A DNA stretch of 64,000 nt from Ancylostoma caninum (Eukaryota; Nematoda; Chromadorea; Rhabditida; Ancylostomatidae): positions 1,612,001-1,676,000 of the forward strand of contig JBAJFG010000445.1 of the NCBI GenBank assembly GCA_037903475.1, written 5' to 3'. Made by a program: the position numbers and the translations under genes. Positions within the stretch are counted from its first letter, which is position 1; the number at the start of each line of letters is the position of its first letter. Positions 1 to 11,267 of this stretch are shown piece after piece. The notes beneath the pieces were generated by a model. The model made no database searches. It worked only from the letters and a program-made list of their open reading frames with translations, and was not told the DNA's origin.

Positions 1-1084
1 TTCTGTGAGTGCCTAGTGGCGTAGTCGTACGAGATTTTTCTTTGCCATCTAGGTGCTCTTTCATGCGCGCACATAATGGGCGTGCCGTTTCGCCAACATA
101 CTCCTCACCACAACTCTTGCAAGAGATCAAGTAGATTACTCCCGAACTCATGCAATCACCTTTCTTCCCTTCAGGGCAAACAACGCAATTAGTTGTGGGA
201 CATATGCGGTCGTACAATCGGTTTCTGATTAGTTGGCGTTTGAGGTTATTCGGTGGTACTTCTACAACCGAAACGTATTTATCTAGAGCAGCCCTCCTCA
301 GACACTGTCGAATGGCAGTGCTCACTTCATCGGATATGAACGGCAGACAGAAGGGTATTTTATCTGCGTGCGTGGAATCGCGACATTGTCTCACTACTTC
401 TTTGCGCCTTCTGGACCTAGATATCTGGTTGGTGTATCCGTTCATCGCAGCAACTCGGCGAGCAAATGCTAGCGATTCCTCCCTCTCCTTAAATCCGCTA
501 CAAACTCCTGTTGCTGTTCGAAACATGTTGGTAACAATAGCTTTCTTTGCATGAGCAGGATGGGCAGAGAGAAAGTGAACTAGGATATTCTTGTTACTTG
601 GTTTACGGTACCACTTGGTCATGCAGACACCGTTGGAAATGTTAATCTGAGCGTTCAAAAAGGGAAGCCAATCGTTTTTGGGCGTTTCTCTCGTGAGCTT
701 TATGTGTTCGTATTGTGCATTCATCAATTCAAAGCATTTGTCCATCTCAGCTTGAGTAGCGCAGATGACAAAACAATCATCAATATACCTACAATAAAGC
801 AGAGGACGGCATTGTAAGACTGGGGCTTCAATCCTGGACATGAAAGCAATTGCTAGGGTAGGAGCCAACCTCTGACCCATCGCCAAGCCCCTGATCTGCG
901 CGAAATGTTTACCGGACCAACTGAATATGTTGCAGTTAAGGCATGCTTTCAGAAGGACCATAAGTTGAGAGACCGAGAATCCGTACAGATTGATGCTACC
1001 TGCTACCTAGATTGATGCTACCTAGATTGCTGCTGGACTTGAAGTGATGCACGAGATCCTTTTCGAAAAACAATAAATTTACTC
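1..1084 (-). mobile_element. Penelope-like retroelement fragment: reverse transcriptase plus GIY-YIG nuclease
   Basis: Reading the minus strand from about 1003 down to base 1 gives roughly 330 codons without a stop. In order I see the RT segment GLAMGQRLAP (about 900-870), the catalytic block YCRYIDD (about 797-777), a long linker, and then a GIY-YIG-like block beginning VIYLISCKSCGEEYVGET (about 140-85) and ending in R-x-x-EH. RT followed by a C-terminal GIY-YIG nuclease is the diagnostic order of Penelope-like elements. The frame is still open at base 1, so the 3' end lies outside the window. Upstream, a 22-base tandem duplication at about 988-1028 shifts the frame; beyond it, coding-like sequence (FEKDLVHHF) continues to about 1084 and is preceded by a splice-acceptor-like TTTTGCAG. 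The long open frame suggests a fairly young copy, but the 5' end is missing. Confidence 0.88.
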
Positions 1085-1977
1085 TGCAAAACGAAGTTAA
1101 CTACCTTTTGTTATTTTTCATATATGGAGAAGTTGCACTGCAGAAAGTGGTGCAGTAGCCAGGCCTTGCTAGGTTTCCATGAGCATTGGAGCTAATTTGT
1201 TTGTTTAATTTGTGTTTGTTGGCACAACTAAATGCGCGAATTTTCGTTCCGGGTATGAGGAAAGAAGTGCTTGGACTGGAACTGACAAGGCAAACAAACG
1301 TTATTTGTTCGAACTACCGATAAGCATGCACCTGGCTTCCTAGCTTTAGCTTGAAGCGTTTTCATGGATATCAGCAGCAGTGCCGCTACCATCCTGCATT
1401 TCTATTTAGCTCTCATTTCGACTATGCTCCTCATTAATATTCAAATAAAGCGGCAGTCCTCATGAAAATTTAACTAGTGTTTATTATCCTGACTATTGAT
1501 TAACTTTCTTTTCAATTAACTGACACATTGACTTTACTGACAACATTAAAGAAGGCATAAATTCATCTATCCATGACACTGTGAAAAATTTACTCCTCCC
1601 TTCTATCACTACTCTGGCCGACGACACTCTTGAGACTATGCACAGAAAACGCAAAAGTGTTCCATCCCATTGTTAGGGAAAATGGTGGCTCCGCAGAACA
1701 TCATGTCATTCCAACGGCCTTCACGCTTTTTAAAGTTAATTCGCATGCCATTCGAGCGAAATTACGAGGCATGCTTTCAAATTAGGAATTAGTAACCATT
1801 CCGGAGCCTTATCCAAAATATTTGACCGTGGGAGGGAAAACACAGTGGGTGTATATCCATCCCCACTGGCTTTTATCCACTCTGCTATCCAATATAACTC
1901 ACCCATCCAAGAGTTCATTTGTAGGCGTAAGTGCGGTGTCTCGGCGAGGGATCAAGTGGAAATCAACCGGGAAAAGA
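1085..1977. other. Intergenic stretch, nothing recognised
   Basis: AT-rich sequence between the Penelope fragment and the LINE fossil. No long open frame, RNA gene or clear repeat was seen. Confidence 0.5.
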
Positions 1978-3270
1978 TTTATTTATTTATTTATTTATAA
2001 TTATCGGTTACAATCTGAGCATACGAAGAGCAAGCGAAATAGTATGAAGTAGACCGATAGTACAAAACTGATCACTGTAAAACTACAAAGGGCCGGGGGG
2101 GGGGGGGAGTGAGAAAAATTGGTGGTGAAGAGCAGTGGCCGGCCAACACTGCAAGTCGCATGAGGTACGAGGCGGCTCCGGGTGCCAACTTGGTAGGTCC
2201 GTCAACACCACCAATGCTCACATGTCGGCTGCTCCAGGGAGAAGGGGGATACAAGGAACAAAGATAATCCTTTGCCCTAAAATGGCATCTCCTTATACAA
2301 ATAACATGAACAAAGCTAACTAGTGAGAAAGTCATGACTAAGCACTAGAAGAGAAAGGACTACAGCAGAGGTGTTTAAAAGGAACGTGAGGAAACCGAAA
2401 AGGAAGAACAGAAGTGAGTGAAACCCTGAAAATTCAAATTTTGATTCATGTGAAAATAGTGCTAGAAATTGAGATCAGAGACGACCACCTTGTTGTAAAA
2501 AATTCAGAAGACCCTCAGCGAATTTAGCTGGAGTGGTTGAACCCAAAAGAGACTGTACACGCACCAGGAAGGAGTCGCGGAATTGCCGAGAATGGAACCG
2601 CTCTACTACCATCCGCAAATCATGGCCTCTAGTCCTGTCATTAAATCTTGACATTGTCAGAAGCGTGTGCTCATCAATTTCAATTGAGCCCATTAAAATT
2701 TTGAAAAGAGGGCTTTGATCATAGACTACTTTTCTCAGTTGTAACGTGTTGCTATTGAGAACTGTTAGTCGCTCCGGATATGTAGCCTGGAATTTACCAT
2801 TCCTTACAAATATTTGCTTCGTAAATCTTTTTTGAACATTTTCGAGTTTATCGATGTGGTACTGTTTAGTAGGAGACCAAAGTGGAGCGCAGTATTCGAG
2901 AATTGGTCGTACATAAGTTGTGAACAGCTCGAAAAGCGTGTTCATGTTGCGAGTTTTGAAGGCGCGCAGTATGAAATTAGACCTAATGTTAGCCTTTGCT
3001 ACAATTTCCTCGATATACTGATCAAATGAAAGCCTATCGCTGTACGTTACCCCAAGATCACGTATCCAGTTTGAGATAGTCAATTGATAACTTCACAGGT
3101 GGAACGAACAATTTTTTGGATGATTGCGGCCAATGCACATCACGGTAGTCTTCTCGCGGGATATGTCAAGTTGCCATTTGTTGGACCAAGTAACCAGAGC
3201 CCTTAGCGCTTGCTGGAGTGCACCGACATCATTTATCGAAAAGAATTTAGAAGAAAGATATGCTGTAGTG
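1978..3270 (-). pseudogene. 5'-truncated non-LTR retrotransposon (LINE, CR1/Jockey-like) fossil
   Basis: Minus-strand codons from about 3270 to 2475 encode the C-terminal part of a non-LTR reverse transcriptase. An upstream block reads SINDVGALQQALRALVTWSN and TTVMCIGRNHPK, and a downstream block contains DLGVTYSDRLSFDQYI, YVRPILEYCAPLWSP and KLENVQKRFTKQIF. The last two are the conserved 'RPILEY...W.P' region of CR1/Jockey/I-type elements. A single in-frame TGA near 3098 separates the blocks, so this copy is inactive. The RT catalytic FADD block is absent, so the element is 5'-truncated. The 3' side ends in a (TAAA)n tail, seen on the plus strand as TTTA repeats at about 1984-1998. A poly-G run at 2096-2107 lies in the 3' untranslated part. 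Confidence 0.8.
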
Positions 3271-5364
3271 AAGCGAGTGGATTTTCACATCTGTGGATAT
3301 CTATTTAATAGATAGCAGATTCACTAGAACACACCAGTATATCCGCCTGAGCGCGTTTATCCGACTGGATAATGCATATTGGATACGGGCCCTGGTGCTA
3401 TCTGAAATCTGTTTATTATACCTAGATTATTATAATAACAAGTGTGATTTCAGATACATCTGCGGATCAGTTCTCGCCTTCATTGAAGGCGCAATTTCTC
3501 CAAGGGAACTGATATCGATAAAGTCAGTGTACTACTATAGTGTGCAAGGAATACCTGCCAGAAACGGTTGCGGTAATCTTGAAGGCCAGCTCTCGTTTTG
3601 ACTCCAATGACCAATGGAGAAATAGGAAAAGGCGGCAAAATTGATGAAACTACCCATTTCGCTTGAAGCATGATGCTACTTTACCGGTATTGTCCTTCAT
3701 CATCGTGGTTAAAACCGCTTGAGGACCAGTTCTCGTACTAGCGAAACTTCTATTTGTAGTGCTTAAGAACTCGCAAAACTATGGTACACTCCGAGTTTTT
3801 TCCCCGTGCAGATCCACTTTTTTTCCTGAGAATTCTACGGCACGGACATTTTGGGTACAATTGCAGCGATTTTCTGTGTATAGTCGTGATTCAATCTAAA
3901 CTCCGATTGCAGTGAGTACAAACCGACCAAATTGTAAAATTTCGAGTGTCTAGAGTTCTCAAGTGGAACTCATTGGGAGGCTCTACTCTTTCTCTTTTTT
4001 TTTCTCTCTCTCTCTCTCTCTCTCTCTTTCTGCTAACTCCCTCAACTGGGTGTGGTCCACCACAATGAATAGTTAATTGGATATGGGGCGATGCGAATCT
4101 TGGTCGAAGACATCCTTAAAAGAGCTGATTTTTTAAGATTACTCGTAATCAGCTGACTGTTGGTGGCCCTATCGACGAAAGGTACGCAACGTAGTAAACA
4201 ACTTTCCCATCAATCAACGTCCATGTTTTCCTGGAGAAACGCCTGAGCGCACGCAACCTTCCATCGTCCACATAATGAAGCACTGGAAAAAGTTCAAGTA
4301 GGGTTTGGTTTCTGCGCAAATGGAGTGACCTTTATTTCCATTTTCCGCTTCAAAACCTGTTATCCCTTTTCTTTTTCTTACCGATGTGTCTGGTTCGTCC
4401 TCTTATGCGTGTAAAACACTAGCTGCAAGAATTTTACCATTATGACGCGCCTAACACATTTTACAGCGTTCCAGTAGCCTGCACTGACTTCAAAAAACTG
4501 CTATTTTACAACGTAGCGTTGTGAACGAGCTTTTACAACGACTATTCATCGTTGCAACGAAGTAAAATCCATTGCAGTGCGGTTTTCGCAACTGCACATG
4601 TTCCGGCGGAAATCATCGAAATGGAGTCATTTAATCTGGAAATATCTAAGGTTATTTTTAGGAAAACAAAGGGCATTGAACAAGAATAATGAATGTAATA
4701 TGGAGGAATTATTTCAAATAGCACATTGAACACTAAAAAATACTACACTAATTGCCGCATGTCAATCTTCGAAGGGTTACAAAAATTCTCGCGTTATTCA
4801 CCACAGTCCGAACTTACCCGGAGTTTAGGGGAAATCCGCGGGTGTGGAGCGTTATACCTGGAGTGGGCGGCGCTGACGGGCCCTGCAATTCGTCGATTGG
4901 CTGAACCGACCAGTCGTAGTGCTTGGGCGCACCCCCTTTCCAGCTATAATGCGCACACCCGAAGTCCACCGGTCGATCAGATTTTATCGGAACTTACCCG
5001 ACATTTGGGTGAGATCCACCGTTAGTTTCGAGAATGCTTGATTTACGCGAGATTTGACCGGAATTAACCGGAAACGGGAGGAATTTCGAGAAATACAGGA
5101 TTTATGTACACGAAGTTTCCCAGGAAATTAGGCGGAAACCGCTAGTGTAAAATCGCCAGAGTATAGTTAAGACCTAATAATAACTATGACGTGAAGAGCA
5201 CTTCAAATAGCCCTCCTATGCAAAATTCGAGACGAATTTTTTTTTTTTGAAATTTTTGGGTTTTTTAAAAAAATTTTCTAATTACAAATAATATGCGAGT
5301 GGTGTCATTCTCTTGACATAATCTGTTTCAAAACGATGGCAGTTGAGTGTTTGCGAACAAAATT
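3271..5364. other. Intergenic stretch with a CT microsatellite
   Basis: No gene recognised. A (CT)n run lies at about 4003-4028. Two similar motifs, CGAACTTACCCGGAGTTTAG near 4810 and GGAACTTACCCGACATTTGG near 4989, suggest an old repeated element. Confidence 0.45.
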
Positions 5365-5546
5365 AAATTCAGGTTTCAAAAGTTCGGAAGCTCTTGAATT
5401 CTGGCGTTCTGGATTTCTGCAGGATTAGTAGTGTTTAAGTTACGACAACTCATACATGCTGTTTTTACCTCTCCAAAATTCGAAAGATCTCAAACTTCCT
5501 CCAACTTTCGACTTCCGGTCTTAGGCAGTGCTTCCGCTCATCCCTG
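5365..5546. mobile_element. hAT-like short inverted-repeat element, degenerate copy
   Basis: The right end reads TTCCGCTCATCCCTG (ending at 5546), identical to the right terminus of the better preserved copy at 56284-56501. The internal segments 'AAGTTCGGAAGCTC' and 'CTTCCTCCAACTTTCGACTT' also resemble that copy. The left terminus is not recognisable, so the left boundary is approximate. Confidence 0.55.
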
Positions 5547-7239
5547 CTCCCAAGTATTCCCCGAATTTCTCTACCCCAATAGTGCAGCGCCGGCCCATCT
5601 GCTGAACGTGAAAGTTTGTCTGTTTCATAGGGCTGATCGATGCGATATTGATAAAATGTAGCCGAATGGCGCCAGTTGTGTAAATCCGCAATCGATCGCG
5701 GCGTTTTGTGGGACCTGCTCGATGTCATGCGCCACATAGTACAGACACATGCTGACGTCGAACTCCAGCGCTGTGGTTTTCCTGTTCTGCTCCTTGTTTG
5801 TTTAACCTCTTCAAGCGTTCATCCATTCTAGTAAGGTGGGTCCATCAATTTTGTCCCCTCTCATTAAAGGCAGTGTCCCACCTCGTCTCCATATTTAAGC
5901 TCTTAGGAGATTCTGAATCTCCTCGATGCATTGAATCCAGCGGTATACATAAAATATTACAAAACCTTCGTTAAAGGCAGCATTCACAGAAATTCTCCCT
6001 TCTGAAGTGAGTCGCTTACCATGTAGCCGACCACTGGACAATCGCAACAGTAAATTGAACAACCCGTATGGCCATATACCTGCAAAGGTACTGCCCTGGA
6101 CACATCTGCCGCTGTAGACAGAAAGGTTTCGTCGCTTCAGCAAACGCCATCGACTCGGTATGCGCATGTAGTTTAGCGCGGGGTGGTGCATGGAATTCGT
6201 ACCTGTTTCAGGGTTTCGTGGTCTGACACATCACGGAACACTCGTGCGCGCTATGGACTCACATGAATTACTGCCATCATCTTCTGTGTTTTCTGCGTGG
6301 TTCACGGCACTTCATCGTTGTCGATGAGTTCATCGTCCTTAAAAAAACCCGATATACCGGGAAATCTCCAACCCTGAAATATCCGTGAGGGCTGTCTTTG
6401 AACCCGTATTTTAAACGTTTTTCGGGACGCAATTTGGAACAGTTTGCCGAATCGAATTGACGCGTGAAGCCGTTGATCTTCTCGATCGGACACATCGAGA
6501 CATGTTGACCAACGCTACAGCCGTGGCGGGCATCCACCACTCATAGACCGCTCCGCCCAAGTCGTTCACGAAATTTGCATATTGCACCCTCCCGAGAACG
6601 GTTTTCGTCACTCTCATGTCCCTTGATGTACATCTTTGGAATCAGCATGGAGAGGAGATCAAGGATCTGTTGATATTTCTAACACGCGAAGAGTGCGGGG
6701 ACACTGCCTTTGTGCTGATCCAAACATTGCCATCTAAGAAGAAGTTTTTTCCTTGAAGTTACATGTACACACTGCTGTCTCGGTGTTACAGCAAGTCGGA
6801 TGTGTTGCAAGGATGCGTTCGACAAAGAGAAAGCTTGAACTGCTGGGTGGCTCGGATGTCACAGACACTTATCATCGGCAAGCCTCTTGAGCACTTGCAG
6901 CTTCATCCTAGATACCGCCAGTGAAAAAATCGCTCTGGAGAAATGTCCATGTCACTAACGAGCTGGCGCACAGAGTCCTCAACTCCTACCCGTAGTGCTG
7001 TTAAACAGGTGTTCGCGACCAATCTGCGCACACAAGGGGAACCAGTTACCCTCAATTACGAGAGGTTGTTGGTCGTAATGGCGACCGAGCTGCAGAACAA
7101 CTCGAAGTGGGCTGCTGAAGGTTCTAATCTTGCTGCTGAACTGACGTTACCGCCTCAAGTCTGGCTATAGCTGTAAAGCGTCTTCTAACTCTTCCTCTCT
7201 ATATCTGCTATATTTTCTGAAAATTTTTACACCCCACCT
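5547..7239. other. Intergenic stretch, no recognised gene
   Basis: Several overlapping open frames of 60-100 codons occur on both strands (for example minus 6617-6277), but none shows a family motif or convincing exon structure. Confidence 0.4.
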
Positions 7240-7420
7240 AAAGGGAGCTCCAAACGGCCAGGTGAATACGGACCAGTGCCGCGGCGTGGCAGCGTTGGGC
7301 AGAGAGTGTCAGAGAGCGTCATCAAAGCATTACCGGTCGAGGAGTGCGACAGACAGTTAGATTGCCACGCCCCCGCCGCGGCACTGGTCCGCATTCACCT
7401 GACCGTTTGGAATTCCTTTT
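7240..7420. repeat. Palindromic short inverted-repeat element
   Basis: The arms at about 7240-7291 and 7360-7420 are inverted copies. The left arm contains CCAAACGGCCAGGTGAATAC, and the right arm, read on the minus strand, contains CCAAACGGTCAGGTGAATGC; the match continues through CGGACCAGTGCCGCGGCG. The loop is about 70 bases with no coding signal. This has the structure of a MITE. Confidence 0.75.
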
Positions 7421-7429
7421 TCATATGTA

Positions 7430-7689
7430 CAGTGAACCTCAGTGACGGTGGCCCGTCCGCGGTCTCGAAAAGGACGCCGCGCACACCTGGATCGGTATCG
7501 TCTGCCGCCATAATGCCATTTCTAGGCGCTTTTCTTCCCGATTCGGTCGAAAATCCTCAAAACTGATAGAGAAGCTGCTAGGAATAGCATAACAGCAGCA
7601 GAGGAGGACATCGGTTATGGCGCATGCGGCGCGGTTGCGCGGCGTCCTTCTTGGGGACGCGGATGGGCCACCGCCATTCACGTCCACTG
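7430..7689. mobile_element. TA-flanked MITE, family A copy 1
   Basis: A 260-base element with terminal inverted repeats starting CAGTG and continuing with GGTGGCCC(G/A)TC. It is flanked on both sides by TA, as expected for Tc1/mariner-type target duplication. The copy at 18836-19104 shares the ends and internal blocks such as CTTTTCTTCCCGATTCGGTC and ATAGCATAACAGCAGCAGA. There is no coding capacity. Confidence 0.82.
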
Positions 7690-10600
7690 TATAACCATTT
7701 TTTTCTTTCAAAAAGTTGTTTTTTTTTACTTTGAAAAAGTTTATGCATTATTAATTTCACCATCTAACGCAGAATTCCTTCATTCTATCATTACAGGAGG
7801 CCAGTTTACCGGTTGCTTCTGAGAAACGCTTCACGCATCTTTTTCTTGGTAATTATACTCCACATTGAGTATGGCATCTTCGCTCGCATTTGCTTTGCGA
7901 CATCGATTCCGATACCTATCGATTATGAACTCGTGTAGTGTGTTTCATCGGGAACTTAGTTATGAAGATATTAGAAAAAGAGAGAATGCCAGAAATAGTG
8001 CCTTTCGAGAGGCAGGCGAGAAGTGCGGACCGTGGGCACAAGTACTCAACTATAGTCGTTTCTGAAACAGACTATAGTCACCGGCGTCGCTTCGATACGA
8101 CCCGGGTATTGCACTAGTACGGTTTTTATATTGGTTGTTACGTTATTATGGGTTGTTTTATGTGGTCACATGTCGATTACAGTCCATTCCAATCGATTTT
8201 GAATGCGAGTAGCAGCAGGGGCGAGAGTGGCGTTTTTTCTAAGTGTCTTGCCTATACTCTTATTGAAAGGGCGGGCGCAAGCGCACTAGTGGCGCAGACC
8301 CACTATCAAAATTTTTGGGAAACATTATCCAAAAAAGGTTAACATTTGAAAGAGATGTGTTTTGACTACGTGACATTTCCAAATGTAATGCTCAAACGGC
8401 GAATCTGTTTTGCTTTTGTTCATTTAACATTGCCATGTATGCGTCACATCGTCATCATCGCCGAACAACACATGCATGTGTAATAGATTTCCAGCCCGTT
8501 TAGGCTGTTGCCATCATGACCTTCACCAAAATTTCTTCTATTCCTTGCTCTGACCGTTTGTGCTTTGATTTTACTGGTAGACGGTTAGACATTTTTCAAA
8601 AAGTCACGGCTAACACCATCTACCCAGTGATGTCCTCAGTGTTTATAACACTGCGTACACGACAGAGGCGCGTATTGAACCGATAAATCAACAGCAAGAC
8701 ATCAACGATAGTGCTGCATTACTTCCGATAGACAATGCAGTGCAATTTCAGTGGTTGTTCTATGGATAATGGTGTTAACCGATGCTGTTGTAGTTTGTTT
8801 CAAACGCGACGACTGTTGAGTATTACTGCTGTTTTCCTTTCCACTCTTTTCAATTCCTGCGTACTTTTCCGTGCTCTCATTTCCTGTGGCTTTTCCTCAG
8901 CTATCTTCCCTAGTGAAACAGACTACACCAGTGGCAGATGAAGAAATGCCCAGCCAGAAGAGGGGGAGGGGTAGTGGGGGCGTGGGGAAAAGAACTGATT
9001 CCTACGCAAACTTGTACATAGACGCCGATGGAGAGATAAGATTACTAAAATTATCAATTTCAATATTAATAAATTGAAAACACACTTAAAAAGTGGTAAC
9101 AAAAGCAATCATCCCGTTGATGTGCCTGTAATTGGGGTATCCTGACGCGTCCCACATGGGTTTATGTAGACGACTTCTGACTGTCCTCCATTTTACTCGT
9201 TGGGTTTCTTTTGTTGAATGTCAAAGCGGGTTAGAAGGAGGCGTTCAGAAAATGCAACAAATTCATTTCCAAGGGTCTGCAATAGTCTAATCAAACCGCA
9301 TACCTTGAACCCTGCCTATAATTTTAGGTAGAAACTTTTTCAAATAGTACTTCATATTAAAATGAAAGGATCAGGGAACCACAGAAGAAGTTTTCATACA
9401 CTTTTCCTGTTTCTGCTCTAGCTCCGACATCGGGAACGATCCCTCCCAAGGATAATGAACATATTTGTAAAGATCCTACCAAGGAACAGAATACCTTATC
9501 AGTGTTTTCGCAGTACGTGTTTTGATAGGAGAGTGTACCATGTCGCGTAGAAGAAAGTACCAAAAAGTAGACGAATGGAGTCGTAGTTCAGATTATTCCA
9601 GTCATTTGTTCGTGATGAAATCATAAAGAAACCATAGTAGCGAGTTTCACATCCTTGATCAACACCTTCGAGTACCCTTGTAGCTGGTTTTCGAATAATG
9701 CTGCTGAGTTTGGGGTCGGTAGTGGGGCTGCTGAAGTACAATGCTACCTAAATTACAGTTATGAAGAATGATCATCATTACGTCTTATGATTTACGCCGA
9801 GTTACCGGTTTCTCTGTTTCTTCCGAGCAGGTATTGAGAAATTGAGAAAGTTGGAGTTCTGTGAGACACTTGTATAACAGATGTAAGAGGAGCACGGAAA
9901 AGCTATGATATCGGTGTACTCAATTTTTTCACTATATTGACATCTGGCTTCCGCAAGCTCTTCAGTCCCTTTTGTCGCCCGGCGCTTACTTCCCCATCTT
10001 CCCAGCCCATACTCCTGGTGTTCCTGCATTATTTTTAGTGGTTTCAGTCCGCTTCAATCCTGCTACCATTTTTTTTTTTGCGACGAGAAGGTCTTGAGCG
10101 ATTGTCACCTACAGTCTGCTAGGTTCTCGAGAAGGAAATAAAATGTTCGAAAAAGTTCGAAACATTTTTCAGCTACGACAGTTATTGAGAGCGGTTATTA
10201 ATATCTTAAATCTGAGTCATCGTGGTTGCAATACATCCGTTACTTTTCTGAACGTTTCGACTTCCTAGATTTCGGGAGACCAGCGCTTGAATTTGGGGAT
10301 CGAATGTTAGAATCATCGTCGTACAGCCAAAATTCTATCCCTAAGATGACAACTGTGCAGCATAGCCAAAAACACCGTAATAGGTCGAGGTTAGAGCCTA
10401 CTTTTGGGTGTGGTCTTCTCCGTTCTCTTGTTAGTAGCTAGTGGATTAGAAGGCCACGCCCAAGAAAAAAAAAGGTTTGGCCTCGACACTTTGTATAGAG
10501 TGTCTGGGCGGTGTTTCTCATGCAAATTTTCAAAGTATACGTTCAGGCGCTGATGAAAAACGTCACGAAATCGAAAAAGTCAAGGAGAGGCGCGAAAGTG

Positions 10601-11267
10601 ACGGTAAATTGTGACCATGATGAGTCATGCGCAGCGTACAAAAGAAATAGCTGTAGAATCCGTGAAGAATTCCTTCTTACCACTAGAATGGTCCTTGCTA
10701 CAGCTGAACGTTCTAAAATTTGAACGATTCTGAACCCAGAATCGGAAATTTCAACACAGTGGCTACGTGCACGTGACGTGGTGATGAAAACAAACACTGA
10801 AACGACCCTTACGACCCATGACACTGTTTTATCAGCTAATAAAGCCAGTCAGACTTTTCATGTTCGTCTTTTCTGGGACAATGTTGCTCTGTTTCCTTGC
10901 AAAAGACATTTCTAATTTTTTTGAATCGTCAATTCGTTGCTTTGCTTCTAAATCTTTTTCAGTTTCTTCCGATTCCTTTACCACAAAAGCGTACAAGAGC
11001 TCAATATTTCTCGCGAATGATTTGAAAGCTTAGTATACGGTTGTGTTTGTCGTTTCGTTATGTTTTTATCCGCGCGCCAGTATCGATCGGAGCTGGCTTG
11101 ACTGCCTCTCGACCTCGCAGTTATCTCGTTCTGATCGCATAGAACTCGCCCTATTTGTCACGTCCAATATTTTACTGCGCATTGCTCCAAACTAGCTAGA
11201 TGTGACCTTATTACGCAACATTTAAGGTAGATCAGGGAAGCCTGAGGGCTGGATCGGTTTGGTCAGC
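7690..11267. other. Intergenic stretch upstream of the REEP gene
   Basis: About 3.6 kb without a recognised gene. Small overlapping open frames on both strands lack motifs. The part next to 11268 is the presumed promoter region of the REEP gene. Confidence 0.45.

Noticed and set aside
150..554. 134-codon plus-strand frame at the left edge
   Set aside because: It is antisense to the Penelope RT/GIY-YIG coding frame and has no family signal.
6277..6617. Overlapping minus-strand frames suggesting a transposase
   Set aside because: No catalytic motif or terminal repeats could be identified.
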